Shown here: positions 1 to 8,259 of the stretch, piece by piece | Numbering within the stretch: the first letter of the stretch is position 1 | How the letters are laid out: each line of letters starts with the position of its first letter | Assembly: GCF_030815405.1 (NCBI RefSeq) | Contig: NZ_JAUSWX010000001.1 | Location: forward strand, 1 to 64,000 | DNA length: 64,000 nucleotides | Source: Agromyces albus | GTDB lineage: Bacteria > Actinomycetota > Actinomycetes > Actinomycetales > Microbacteriaceae | Reading direction: 5' to 3' | Notes under the pieces: model-generated | The model's input: only the letters and a program-made list of their open reading frames with translations | What the model was told of the DNA's origin: nothing | Databases searched by the model: none | Program-made: the position numbers and the translations under genes

Positions 1-83
1 TCGACCGGCTCGGTGCGCACGACGAGGCGGGCAGGAGCGGCGTGCCGCGGAGAGGCACGCGCCGAGGCATCCGTGTGGTTCAC
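1..83 (-). CDS. menF: Probable isochorismate synthase, 5' end only (partial)
   Basis: A minus-strand reading frame opens with GTG at 83 and runs off the start of the window after 27 codons. The visible residues include an Arg-Leu-Val-Val-Arg-Thr stretch (residues 20-25), which resembles the N terminus of actinobacterial isochorismate synthases. This enzyme converts chorismate to isochorismate, the first menaquinone step. The context agrees: menG is the next gene, divergently oriented. The identity is an inference from a very short segment plus synteny. Confidence 0.45.
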   Translation of the reverse strand, partial: MNHTDASARASPRHAAPARLVVRTEPV

Positions 84-140
84 CGCACCAGCCTACGCCG
101 GGGGCCATGCGCAGCCGCTTCCGGCACGAGCGCGCTGGAA

Positions 141-199
141 TGCAGGGGATTCCGCGTCATGCGCCCGCATACGAGCCCCATGATGGCGAATCTCCTGCA
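141..199. repeat. 59-bp palindromic repeat, copy 1
   Basis: An imperfect inverted repeat. The first 20 and last 20 bases pair at 16 of 20 positions around a 19-nt loop, and the outer ends are TGCAGG and CCTGCA. Two more elements of exactly 59 bp with the same ends occur at 27444-27502 and 28556-28614. It lies in the divergent menF/menG intergenic region. No protein is encoded; a REP-like mobile or structural element is the best description. Confidence 0.75.
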
Positions 200-247
200 C
201 TTTCGAGCCGACGGATGCCGCAGGGCCGGCGGTGGCGCCGGCGTGAT

Positions 248-300
248 CCCCGAGCCACGCGGCCCGGTGGGCCCGGCCGGGCGACCCCGAGCCACGCGGC
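248..300. repeat. 16-bp direct repeat pair upstream of menG
   Basis: The 16-bp sequence CCCCGAGCCACGCGGC occurs at 248-263 and again, identically, at 285-300. The two copies flank a GC-only segment that is itself palindromic (GGGCCCGGCCGGGC). It lies just ahead of the menG -10 element, so it could be a regulatory site or a local duplication. Confidence 0.5.
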
Positions 301-309
301 ATCCGACCG

Positions 310-315
310 TAGACT
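310..315 (+). promoter_or_regulatory. Leaderless-type -10 element of menG
   Basis: TAGACT ends 6 nt before the first ATG of menG at 322. This is the TANNNT spacing typical of actinobacterial promoters that give leaderless or nearly leaderless mRNA. A GAAGG word also lies just before the ATG, so a short leader with a Shine-Dalgarno site is not excluded. Confidence 0.5.
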
Positions 316-321
316 CGAAGG

Positions 322-1029
322 ATGATGCGCGCAGACCTCGGCAAGGAGCCCGAGCAGGTGTCGGCGATGTTCGATCGGGTCGCGGCCCGGTACGACCGCA
401 CGAACACGCTGCTCTCGGTCGGCAACGCACCGCTCTGGCGCGTCGCCACGACGCGGGCGGTCGCGCCGAAGGCGGGGGAGCGCATCCTCGACGTCGCGGC
501 GGGCACGGGCACGTCGAGCGCGAGCCTCGCGAAGTCCGGGGCATCCGTCGTCGCCGCCGACTTCTCGCCGGGCATGATCGAGGTCGGCCGACGGCGCCAG
601 TCGCACGTGCCGAATCTCGTCTTCGTCGAAGCGGATGCCACGAAGCTCCCGTTCGGCGACGACGAGTTCGACGCCGTCACGATCTCGTTCGGCCTGCGCA
701 ACGTCAACGACCCGAAGCAGGCGCTCGCCGAGTTCTTCCGCGTCACCAAGCCCGGCGGTCGCCTCGTCGTGTGCGAGTTCTCGCACCCGCCGGTCGGTGT
801 CGTGCGGGCCGGCTACCACGCCTACCAGCGCTACGTCATGCCCTCGCTCGTGAAGCTCTCGAGCTCGAACGACGACGCCTACGAGTACCTCAACGAGTCC
901 ATCAACGCGTGGCCCGACCAGCGCGCGCTCGCCGGCTGGATCCGCGAGGCAGGCTACACGGATGTCGCATGGCGCAACCTCACCCTCGGTGTCGTCGCGC
1001 TGCACCGCGGCCGCAAGCCCGCCGCCTGA
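322..1029 (+). CDS. menG: Demethylmenaquinone methyltransferase (MenG/UbiE)
   Basis: A class I SAM-dependent methyltransferase of 235 aa, the usual length for UbiE/MenG. It methylates demethylmenaquinone in the last step of menaquinone synthesis. SAM motif I is ILDVAAGTGT (residues 55-64), and the UbiE family signature FGLRNV is at 123-128, followed by a TKPGG segment. Two consecutive ATGs (322, 325) are possible starts; the first is used here. The neighbours agree: a probable isochorismate synthase diverges upstream and the gene for the isoprenoid side-chain synthase follows 44 nt downstream. Confidence 0.93.
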   Translation: MMRADLGKEPEQVSAMFDRVAARYDRTNTLLSVGNAPLWRVATTRAVAPKAGERILDVAAGTGTSSASLAKSGASVVAADFSPGMIEVGRRRQSHVPNLVFVEADATKLPFGDDEFDAVTISFGLRNVNDPKQALAEFFRVTKPGGRLVVCEFSHPPVGVVRAGYHAYQRYVMPSLVKLSSSNDDAYEYLNESINAWPDQRALAGWIREAGYTDVAWRNLTLGVVALHRGRKPAA

Positions 1030-1061
1030 CACCCCGCGACATCCGCTCGAAACCTCACCGG

Positions 1062-1067
1062 TAGGCT
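1062..1067 (+). promoter_or_regulatory. Leaderless-type -10 element of polyprenyl synthase gene
   Basis: TAGGCT ends 6 nt before the GTG at 1074, the same arrangement as upstream of menG. The polyprenyl synthase gene may therefore be transcribed from its own promoter without a 5' leader. Confidence 0.5.
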
Positions 1068-1073
1068 GGGGAC

Positions 1074-2195
1074 GTGAATTCGAGCCACCCGGTCGCCCGT
1101 CGAGGCTCTTCGCTCGCTGCGAACCTCGGCCTGAGCGAGCGCGTCTTCGCCACGTCAGCCGATCGCGCCATGGCGAAGGCGATCGACGACGGGCTCGATC
1201 GGGTCGAGTCGGGGCTCGAGCGCGAGGTGCGATTCGCCGATTCGATCGCCGACGTCTCGACGCGCTACCTGTTCGAGGCGGGCGGCAAGCGCGTTCGCCC
1301 GATGCTCACCCTGCTCACGGCGCAGCTCGGCGCGGGCGTCACCGACGACGTCGTCACCGCGGCCCAGGCGATCGAGATCACGCACCTCGCGAGCCTCTAT
1401 CACGACGACGTCATGGACGAGGCCGACCGCCGCCGGGGCGTGCCGAGCGCGCAGACCGTGTGGGGCAATTCGGTCGCGATCCTCACCGGCGATCTGCTGT
1501 TCGCGCGCGCCAGCCAGCTCATGGCGAGCCTCGGCGAGGGCGCGATCCGCCTGCAGGCCAACACGTTCGAGCGGCTCGTGCTCGGCCAGCTGCACGAGAC
1601 CGTGGGCCCGGCCGAGGGCGAAGACCCGATCACGCACTACATCCAGGTGCTCGCCGACAAGACCGGCTCCCTCATCGCCGCCGCCGCGCAGGCCGGCATC
1701 ATCTTCTCGGGCGCCGACCCGGCGTTCGAGGCCCCCATCATCGCCTTCGGTGAGAAGATCGGCGTCGCCTTCCAACTCGTCGACGACGTCATCGACCTCT
1801 CGCCGCAGCCCGCCGAGACCGGCAAGGTGCCCGGCACCGACCTGCGCGCGGGTGTGGTCACGTTGCCGCTGCTGAGGTTGTCAGAGCATGCGAAGTCGGA
1901 TGCCGCATCCGCCGCCCTGCTCGAACGCATCGAGCGAGACGTGGTCATCGTGACCGACCCGACCGCCCCCGAGGCGATCGACACCAACACCCAGGCGTCG
2001 CGCATCGTGCCGTCGCGAGAGACCGTCGACGCGATCGTCGCCGAGCTCCGCGAGCACGACGCCACCCGCGCTACGCTCGCTGAGGCGCACCGTTGGGCGC
2101 GCGAGGCCGTCGCGGCGCTCGCCCCGCTGCCCGAGGGCAGCGTGAAGAAGGCGCTCACGCGCTTTGCGGAAACGATCGTGGAGAGACAGAGCTAG
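1074..2195 (+). CDS. Polyprenyl diphosphate synthase
   Basis: A trans-prenyltransferase of 373 aa that condenses isopentenyl diphosphate units to make a long-chain polyprenyl diphosphate. The likely product is the side-chain precursor of menaquinone, judged from the adjacent menG. Family motifs are clear: GGKRVRP (70-76), first Asp-rich motif DDVMD (111-115) and second Asp-rich motif DDVID (237-241). The GTG start is supported by the TAGGCT element 6 nt upstream. The stop codon overlaps the GTG of the next gene by one base (TAGTG), so the two are probably translationally coupled. Chain length (C30-C45) cannot be told from sequence. Confidence 0.92.
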   Translation: MNSSHPVARRGSSLAANLGLSERVFATSADRAMAKAIDDGLDRVESGLEREVRFADSIADVSTRYLFEAGGKRVRPMLTLLTAQLGAGVTDDVVTAAQAIEITHLASLYHDDVMDEADRRRGVPSAQTVWGNSVAILTGDLLFARASQLMASLGEGAIRLQANTFERLVLGQLHETVGPAEGEDPITHYIQVLADKTGSLIAAAAQAGIIFSGADPAFEAPIIAFGEKIGVAFQLVDDVIDLSPQPAETGKVPGTDLRAGVVTLPLLRLSEHAKSDAASAALLERIERDVVIVTDPTAPEAIDTNTQASRIVPSRETVDAIVAELREHDATRATLAEAHRWAREAVAALAPLPEGSVKKALTRFAETIVERQS

Positions 2196-3571
2196 TGAAG
2201 AACAAGTTGAGACTGGCGATCGTCGGAGCCGGCCCCGCCGGCATCTACGCCGCCGACATCCTGCTGAAGGCCGAGCGCCACTTCGACGTCTCGATCGACC
2301 TGTTCGATCACCTTCCGGCGCCCTACGGGCTCGTGCGCTACGGCGTCGCCCCCGACCACCCGCGCATCAAGGGCATCATCACAGCGCTCCGCGAGGTGCT
2401 CGACCGTGGCGACATCCGCATCTTCGGAAATGTTCGCTTCGGCGAAGACATCACGCTCGAAGACCTGAAGAAGCACTACAACGCGGTGATCTTCGCCACG
2501 GGAGCGGTGCGCGACGCCTCGCTGCACATCCCGGGGCACGACCTCGACGGCTCGTACGGCGCGGCCGATTTCGTGAGCTGGTTCGACGGGCACCCCGACG
2601 TGCCGCGCACGTGGCCGCTCGAAGCCCGCCAGGCGGCCGTCATCGGCAACGGCAACGTCGCACTCGACGTGTCGCGCATCCTCGCGAAGCACGTCGAAGA
2701 CCTCATGCCGACCGAGATCCCGGCGAACGTCGCGGCCGGTCTCGCCGCCTCGCCCATCACCGACGTGCACGTGTTCGGCCGGCGCGGCCCCACCTCGGTG
2801 AAGTTCACGCCCCTCGAGCTGCGCGAACTCGGCGAGCTGCGCGACGTCGACATGATCCTCTACGACGAGGACTTCGACTACGACGATGCGGCGCGCGCTG
2901 CGGTCGCCGGAAACAAGCAGGTCTTCGTCATCGACAAGGTGCTGAACCAGTGGCGCCAGCGCGAGGTCGGCCAGGCCTCGCGTCGCCTGCACCTGCACTT
3001 CTTCGCGAAGCCCCTCGAGATCGTCGACGACGGCACCGGGCGGGTGGGCGCGTTCCGCTGGGAGCGCACCGCGCCCGACGGCGAGGGCGGCGTGGTCGGC
3101 ACCGGCGAGATCCGCGAGCTGCCCGTGCAGGCTGTCTACCGCGCGGTCGGGTACTTCGGCACGCAGCTGCCGGGCATCCCGTTCGACAAGGACTTCGGCG
3201 TCATCCCGAACCATGAGGGCCAGGTGCTCATCCATGACCAGGAGACGGGCGACAGCCGGCAGATGTACGGCGTCTACGCCACGGGGTGGATCAAGCGCGG
3301 GCCGGTGGGGCTCATCGGGCACACGAAGTCCGACGCCATGGAGACCATCCGCCACGTCATCAACGACCTCGGCAATTGGTGGCGGCCCGAGTCGCCCACA
3401 GAGGAGTCGGTGATCGAGATGCTCGAATCGCGCGGCATCCGCTATACCGATCTCGACGGCTGGCACCGCCTCGACGAGCACGAGAAGGCGCTCGGAACGG
3501 CCGAGGGTCGCATGCGCGTCAAGGTCGTTCCGCGCGATGAGATGGTCGACCTCTCGCGCGGCGAGGCGTAG
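2195..3571 (+). CDS. FAD-dependent ferredoxin/adrenodoxin-type NADP+ reductase (FprA-like)
   Basis: A 458-aa flavoprotein that passes electrons between NADPH and ferredoxin-type proteins. The FAD-binding GxGxxG is GAGPAG (11-16), followed by an APYGLVRYGVAPDHP segment (42-56) characteristic of the adrenodoxin-reductase/FprA group. A second nucleotide-binding motif, GNGNVA, is at 151-156, and a conserved GWIKRGPVGLIGHTK stretch lies in the C-terminal half. The reading frame is open further upstream, but the GTG at 2195, overlapping the previous stop, places the FAD motif at the expected N-terminal position. Confidence 0.9.
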   Translation: MKNKLRLAIVGAGPAGIYAADILLKAERHFDVSIDLFDHLPAPYGLVRYGVAPDHPRIKGIITALREVLDRGDIRIFGNVRFGEDITLEDLKKHYNAVIFATGAVRDASLHIPGHDLDGSYGAADFVSWFDGHPDVPRTWPLEARQAAVIGNGNVALDVSRILAKHVEDLMPTEIPANVAAGLAASPITDVHVFGRRGPTSVKFTPLELRELGELRDVDMILYDEDFDYDDAARAAVAGNKQVFVIDKVLNQWRQREVGQASRRLHLHFFAKPLEIVDDGTGRVGAFRWERTAPDGEGGVVGTGEIRELPVQAVYRAVGYFGTQLPGIPFDKDFGVIPNHEGQVLIHDQETGDSRQMYGVYATGWIKRGPVGLIGHTKSDAMETIRHVINDLGNWWRPESPTEESVIEMLESRGIRYTDLDGWHRLDEHEKALGTAEGRMRVKVVPRDEMVDLSRGEA

Positions 3572-3589
3572 CGCCGCCCCTGCTGCCCG

Positions 3590-3595
3590 CTACGC
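3590..3595 (+). promoter_or_regulatory. Leaderless-type -10 element of prepilin peptidase gene
   Basis: TACGCT ends 8 nt before the ATG at 3604. It may start transcription of the Tad locus independently of the upstream metabolic genes. Confidence 0.4.
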
Positions 3596-3603
3596 TGCAC
3601 TCC

Positions 3604-4257
3604 ATGCCGCTCGCGACCGAGATCACCGTCGTACTCGCGGTCGTCGCCGGCGCCGCCCTCGGCTGGTGGCCGCTCGCCGACTGGGCTCGCCGGTCGATGC
3701 TGGGCGAGCGGATGCCGCAGCAGCGCACGGTGCGCATCGTCGCCGCCGTGACGACCGCCGTGATCTTCGGCGCGCTCGCGTTGCGCTTCGGCCCCACGTT
3801 GACGCTCGCGCCCCTGCTCGCATTCGCCGCCGCGACGACGGTGCTCTCGATCGTGGATCTCGCTGAGAAACGCCTGCCCAACGCGGTCGTGTTCCCGGCC
3901 CTCCTGGCCGTCGGAGTGCTGCTCGTGGCCGCCACGGTCGCGACGGGCGACTGGCTGTCCCCCATCTTCGCTATTGCCGGGGCAGCCGCGATGTTCGCGG
4001 TCTACCTGCTGCTCGCGATCATCTCGCCGTCGTCGATGGGCATGGGCGACGTGAAGCTGGCACTGCCCATCGGGCTGCTGCTCGGCTGGTTCGGGCTCAC
4101 GGCGTGGCTCGTCGGCCTGCTCGCCGCGTTCGTGGTCGGCGGCGTGATCGCGCTGGTCGCGTTGGCCCTGCGCCGCGTCACGCTGCGCGGGTCGATCCCG
4201 TTCGGGCCGTCGATGCTCATGGGGGCGTTGCTGGCGGTGCTGTTCGTCGGGCCGTGA
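3604..4257 (+). CDS. Prepilin peptidase, A24 family (TadV/CpaA-like)
   Basis: An integral membrane aspartic protease of 217 aa that removes leader peptides from Flp-type prepilins. The protein is mostly hydrophobic, with about six membrane segments. The two catalytic aspartates are visible: D85 in a VDLAEKRLPN context and D149 in GMGDVK. It lacks the N-terminal methylation domain of longer PilD proteins, as usual for Tad systems. It is the first gene of the Tad locus, 197 nt ahead of the pilin gene. Confidence 0.9.
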   Translation: MPLATEITVVLAVVAGAALGWWPLADWARRSMLGERMPQQRTVRIVAAVTTAVIFGALALRFGPTLTLAPLLAFAAATTVLSIVDLAEKRLPNAVVFPALLAVGVLLVAATVATGDWLSPIFAIAGAAAMFAVYLLLAIISPSSMGMGDVKLALPIGLLLGWFGLTAWLVGLLAAFVVGGVIALVALALRRVTLRGSIPFGPSMLMGALLAVLFVGP

Positions 4258-4454
4258 GTGGCGAATATCGAAGAGCCCGGAAACGGATGCCGCGCCGCAG
4301 CCTCGGTCAAACATGAGGATCCCCCGAAATGGGGTGTGCGGCTCCGGATCGTTCATGGATACCGTCAGGTACCTGCTGCACCGACGCAGCGACTGCATTA
4401 TCTCCTGTTCCCGCAGGAACGGTGCGGTGTTCCTGCTACCCGAAGGAATTCAAG

Positions 4455-4649
4455 ATGCTCAAGGCATACACGCGTGCTATGGCGCGCATCAACTCCATCA
4501 CCTCCGACGAAGAGGGCGCGACCGCAACCGAATATGCGCTGATCATCGGCGTCGCGTCGATCGCGATCGTGGGTGCGCTGGCGCTGCTCGCCCCAGCCAT
4601 CACTCGATTCGTGAACGAGGTCATCATTCCAGCCCTCGGTCTCAGCTAA
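4455..4649 (+). CDS. flp: Flp/Fap pilin (type IVb prepilin)
   Basis: A 64-aa prepilin and probable main subunit of the Tad pilus. Residues 1-21 form the leader ending in EEG, with cleavage expected after G21. The mature N terminus reads ATATEYAL, with the conserved glutamate at +5 and the Glu-Tyr pair typical of Flp pilins, then a hydrophobic helix. The ATG at 4455 is chosen because GAAGGA (4442-4447) is well placed and the resulting leader length fits the family. The frame is open upstream, but nothing there resembles a pilin. Confidence 0.92.
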   Translation: MLKAYTRAMARINSITSDEEGATATEYALIIGVASIAIVGALALLAPAITRFVNEVIIPALGLS

Positions 4650-4722
4650 GACGCCTCGACTCACTAGTGTGTCCCGACGAGTCCAACAGGTCGTCGGGAC
4701 ACTCTGGGCTGCGGAGGTCCCC

Positions 4723-5088
4723 ATGACTAGCGTTCGATCAGAGCGCGGAGCGGCGGCTGTCGAATTCGCCCTGATCCTCCTGCCATTCCTGCTCATCGTG
4801 TCCCTAGTGGTGGACGTCGGGTGGGTGTTCAGCCAGCAACAAGCGGTGACAAACGCCGCTCGTATAGGTGCGCGCTACTACGCGATCCATCACCTCGAGC
4901 CGAGTGCGCAGGCGGATGCCGAGCAGCGAGCAAATGACGTCGCGACTGCGGCAAACGTCGCCGGACCGATTACGTTCTCCTACCCCTCAACCTGTGCGAG
5001 GCGGGCCGGACTCGACGCTCACGATGACTGTGATCGCACCGATGACGAACTTGACCGGCATGATTCCGGCGTTCGGTGGATCGAATAG
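4723..5088 (+). CDS. tadE: TadE-like minor pseudopilin, C terminus frameshifted
   Basis: TadE family pseudopilin. The N terminus is typical: RGAAAVEFALI with Glu at +5 of the processed form, then a membrane helix. The ATG at 4723 follows GGAG (4713-4716). After about residue 91 the frame yields a hydrophilic sequence unlike TadE, ending at 5088. The +1 frame over 5000-5125 instead encodes STLTMTVIAP and GRASMKCG, the beta-strand and closing segment expected of TadE. The intact protein would then run from 4723 to 5125 and overlap the next start by 13 nt. A one-base indel near 4995-5013, or a sequencing error, is inferred. Confidence 0.8.
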   Translation: MTSVRSERGAAAVEFALILLPFLLIVSLVVDVGWVFSQQQAVTNAARIGARYYAIHHLEPSAQADAEQRANDVATAANVAGPITFSYPSTCARRAGLDAHDDCDRTDDELDRHDSGVRWIE

Positions 5089-5112
5089 TGTGCAGGGAAG
5101 GGCGTCGATGAA

Positions 5113-6111
5113 ATGCGGTGGTTGAAGAGGAGCCGGGAGGAGCGAGGCGCCAGCGCGATGATGTTCGCCTTGGCGATCATCCCGCTGTTGGCGTGCGCTG
5201 CGCTTGCGGGTGACACCGGCCTCCTGTACTGGGAAAAGGCGCAGCTCCAGAACGGAGCTGACGCCGGCGCGATCGCCGTCGCTTCCGACTGTGCCAAGCA
5301 TCCCGGATTGTGCGAGGGGCGCGCCGAAACTCTCGCGACCAGCATCGCAGGTGAGAACGCAAATGATGGAACCAGCGTCGCTGCAATCGACGCGATAACG
5401 GTCAATGCAGGCAGCGGTAGCGTCAAGGTCGACGCCTCGTCACCGAGCGGCGACGGCGTCGAACATCCATTCGCATCCGTCTTCTTCCCGCAGGACGCGA
5501 CCACCCTCCAAGCGACGGCGACCGCCGCATGGGGCACACCCGTGAGAGGCACGACGAAGCTGGCACTGACGATTGCCCAGTGCGAGTTCGTCGATCTACC
5601 GCCACAGGATGCAGACGCACCGAATCCGACGAGGACATGGCTCCTCATCAACAACGGCGGCAGCGGGGAGCCTTGTGCGGATGGCTCACCAGGCGGCTTC
5701 GGTTGGCTCGATGGATCGGGATGTTCAGCCACCATCTCGATCAATTCGACTGTCGGCGGTGAGGTGGGCGTCCAGCCGAATCCGAACAAGAACGGATGCT
5801 CATCCGACGTGATCGAGCAGACGCTGTGTCAAACGGTGCTCATCCCGCTCTATGCATCGAGCGGGGGTTCTGGGTCGCACGCGACATTCACGATCTCGAG
5901 GTTTGCAGCCTTCAAATTGACGGGCGTGAAGACGGGGGGCGCGAACTCCGCCAGATACTGCGGCGGCTCGCCTCTCTCCCCGTCGCTTCCCAACGCGGGC
6001 AACTCGAAAGGCATCCAAGGCTACTTCGTGAGGTATGTCGAGCTGGGCGAAGACTTCGAGCTTGGCAACGGACCGAACGGAGGGCTGATCATCGTCCGGT
6101 TCTCCGGCTGA
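5113..6111 (+). CDS. TadG-related pilus assembly protein
   Basis: 332 aa with an N-terminal TadE/TadG-type hydrophobic segment (ERGASAMMFALAIIPLLA, about residues 9-26) and a periplasm/cell-wall-side domain. ALAGDTGLLYW and ADAGAIAVA match the start of the putative Flp pilus-assembly TadG domain. The usual Glu at +5 after the Gly is replaced by Met, so processing by the prepilin peptidase is uncertain. The remainder is rich in Gly, Ser and Asn and has several Cys. The start overlaps the corrected tadE frame, which suggests coupling. Confidence 0.8.
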   Translation: MRWLKRSREERGASAMMFALAIIPLLACAALAGDTGLLYWEKAQLQNGADAGAIAVASDCAKHPGLCEGRAETLATSIAGENANDGTSVAAIDAITVNAGSGSVKVDASSPSGDGVEHPFASVFFPQDATTLQATATAAWGTPVRGTTKLALTIAQCEFVDLPPQDADAPNPTRTWLLINNGGSGEPCADGSPGGFGWLDGSGCSATISINSTVGGEVGVQPNPNKNGCSSDVIEQTLCQTVLIPLYASSGGSGSHATFTISRFAAFKLTGVKTGGANSARYCGGSPLSPSLPNAGNSKGIQGYFVRYVELGEDFELGNGPNGGLIIVRFSG

Positions 6112-6140
6112 CCGTCTCATATCTTCCACCAAGTCTTTCC

Positions 6141-6164
6141 CTACGACCCTACGACCCTACGACC
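6141..6164 (+). repeat. Three tandem copies of an 8-bp unit
   Basis: CTACGACC is repeated three times without mismatch at 6141-6148, 6149-6156 and 6157-6164, directly upstream of the ribosome-binding region of cpaB (ATG 6179). Copy number could change by slippage and alter spacing between the upstream gene and cpaB. Confidence 0.6.
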
Positions 6165-6178
6165 CGACAGGAACCACA

Positions 6179-6937
6179 ATGAAGACCCGAGTCATCGGCG
6201 CAATCGTGGCGCTTTTGCTGGCCAGTGTCGGCGCATTCGTCCTCATCTTGTATGTGCGCGGCGCAGATGCCAGAGCCGCCGAGGGCGCGGAACTCGTCGA
6301 TACCTACATCGTGCAAGAGACCATTCCGAAGGGTACCCCTGGCGAGAGTGTTGCGGAGTTCATTACGGCGGACACCGTTCCCGAGCGCAACCTCGCTGAT
6401 GGGGCGGTCACCGATCTGGAGGAACTCATCGGGCTTGTCGCCGGTGCGGACATCCTGCCAGGAGAGCAGTTGCTCGAAGCGCGTTTCCTCGACCCGCTCG
6501 ACCTCGCTGCCAAGGGGGAGGTCACTGTTCCCGAGGGCATGCACCTGCTGTCATTTACGCTCCCGGCCGACCGCGTGGTTGGCGGAGAGGTCAAGGCCGG
6601 GGATTTCATCGGAATGGTTGGGACGGTTGACCCGGGCGAGCCGGAGGGCCAGGAGGAGGTCATCAACCCGACCACGCAGTTCACATTCAACCATGTCCTG
6701 GTCACGAAGGTTCAGGGCGTTGCCGTGCCGAGCGAAGGCTCTGACGAGGCCGCAGCCCAGGACCCCACCGGCGCAATCATGCTCACGATCGCGCTCTCGA
6801 CACATGACGTCGAACGCTGGGTCTGGTTCGCCGAGGGCGAGTCCAGCAACTATGCGAACATGTGGCTTACCCTGCAGACCGAGTCAACCGACACGAGCGG
6901 ATCAGTCCGCGTCGACTCAGGTAATGTCTGGCCGTGA
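6179..6937 (+). CDS. cpaB: Flp pilus assembly protein CpaB/RcpC
   Basis: 252 aa: one N-terminal membrane segment (about residues 5-26), then an SAF domain (about 40-105, with VDTYIVQETIPKGT and ADILPGEQLLEARF), then a RcpC/CpaB domain with VPEGMHLLSFTLPADRVVGG near 120-140. CpaB is an envelope component of Tad secretion, thought to stabilise the channel. No rcpA secretin gene accompanies it, as expected in a monoderm. The TGA overlaps the GTG of cpaE by 4 nt. Confidence 0.88.
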   Translation: MKTRVIGAIVALLLASVGAFVLILYVRGADARAAEGAELVDTYIVQETIPKGTPGESVAEFITADTVPERNLADGAVTDLEELIGLVAGADILPGEQLLEARFLDPLDLAAKGEVTVPEGMHLLSFTLPADRVVGGEVKAGDFIGMVGTVDPGEPEGQEEVINPTTQFTFNHVLVTKVQGVAVPSEGSDEAAAQDPTGAIMLTIALSTHDVERWVWFAEGESSNYANMWLTLQTESTDTSGSVRVDSGNVWP

Positions 6938-8259
6938 TCCCCTTCCTCTTGGTGAGCCGGTCCGCCGAATACGAGTCTCGTCTTCGGGCTCTTCTCGGCG
7001 CTCGCCTGGATGTGGTGACCGGCGAATTCCTGACATTCGGGGCAGATGCGGTGATGGATCGCGTTGAGGGAACGCCGAGGATCGCGTTGCTGGGACCGGT
7101 GCTGAACTACGAGGAGACCCACGGACTCGTGAACGCACTCGCCGCCAGGCATCCCGGCGTCGGGCTGATTGTCGTTCGCGAGCAGCGGTCCGACCTTGAA
7201 GACTGGGTCGACGAGTTGGAGCTCCACGCAATCTTGAGTCCTTCCGCGTCGGACGAGACGACTCTCGCGCTGTTCCGGCGACTCTCCGACTGGCTCGTCG
7301 AGAGCGGGAAGGCCGATGCTCACGATTTCGACGAGCCGGCGGCCACATTGGTGTTCGAGGACACCGAGGAAGAGATCACGGCTGAGAGCGATGGGGAAGA
7401 GTTCGATCCCGGAGAGTTCGATCAGCTCGTGCAGGCCCCTCCCATTGAGGTGTGGGAGTTCCCACCCCTGGAGGCAGGCATCGCAACCGAAGCCATCGCC
7501 GTGGTCGCGCCCAAAGGGGGACAGGGCAAGACGACCCTGGCTGTGAACCTCGCGACCGGTCTGGCAGAGGTGGCCCCCAACTCGGTGGTGCTCGTCGACG
7601 CGGACATGCAGTTCGGAGACATCGTCGCTGCGCTCGGGCTCGAACCGGAGCAGACTATCGTCGAGGCGGTCGCAGAGGCAGCTGCCGACGAGATCGTGTT
7701 CAAGACGTCGCTGACGCACCACAAAGACGGGTTTTTCGTCGTCGCGAGCGTACCATCGCCCGAGCTCGGCGACGCCGTCACGCCGGATGCAGTAGGTCGG
7801 CTCATCGACCGGCTGCGCGGCGCCTTTCGGTATGTCGTCGTCGATACGACACCGGGGCTCGGCGAGCACACTCTCGTCACCTTGGAACACGTCACCGACG
7901 TGGTGTTCGTTGCGAGCATGAGCGTGCCGAGCCTCCGCGCCATGCGCACTGAGTTCGAGCTCTTGAGGACCCTCGGGTTGATGCCGGGAAATCGGCATAT
8001 CGTGCTGAATCAGACCGACAAACTCAGTGGCATCACCGTTCGCGACGCCGAGCACATCATCGGCGCACAGATCGATGTGGACATTCCGCGGTCGTCTGCG
8101 GTGCTCCTCGCGAGCAACCGCGGTGTCCCGCTCATCCATGATGACGTTCGCGATCCCGCTGCGAAGGCGATTCGGTCGGTCGTGATGCGTATCGCCCCTG
8201 AGGCCCACCCGAAGCGGAGAAAGATCCAGAGAAGGCGGCGATCGAATGACACTGAATGA
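6934..8259 (+). CDS. cpaE: CpaE/TadZ-like ParA/MinD-family ATPase
   Basis: 441 aa. Residues 1 to about 180 form a diverged receiver-like domain plus an acidic linker. Residues from about 185 form a MinD/ParA ATPase with the deviant Walker A motif KGGQGKTT near 192-199 and a VVVDTTPGLG Walker B-like strand. TadZ/CpaE proteins position the Tad machine at a cell site. The start GTG overlaps the cpaB stop (GTGA). The basic C-terminal tail RRKIQRRRR may contact membrane or nucleic acid. Confidence 0.87.
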   Translation: MIPFLLVSRSAEYESRLRALLGARLDVVTGEFLTFGADAVMDRVEGTPRIALLGPVLNYEETHGLVNALAARHPGVGLIVVREQRSDLEDWVDELELHAILSPSASDETTLALFRRLSDWLVESGKADAHDFDEPAATLVFEDTEEEITAESDGEEFDPGEFDQLVQAPPIEVWEFPPLEAGIATEAIAVVAPKGGQGKTTLAVNLATGLAEVAPNSVVLVDADMQFGDIVAALGLEPEQTIVEAVAEAAADEIVFKTSLTHHKDGFFVVASVPSPELGDAVTPDAVGRLIDRLRGAFRYVVVDTTPGLGEHTLVTLEHVTDVVFVASMSVPSLRAMRTEFELLRTLGLMPGNRHIVLNQTDKLSGITVRDAEHIIGAQIDVDIPRSSAVLLASNRGVPLIHDDVRDPAAKAIRSVVMRIAPEAHPKRRKIQRRRRSNDTE

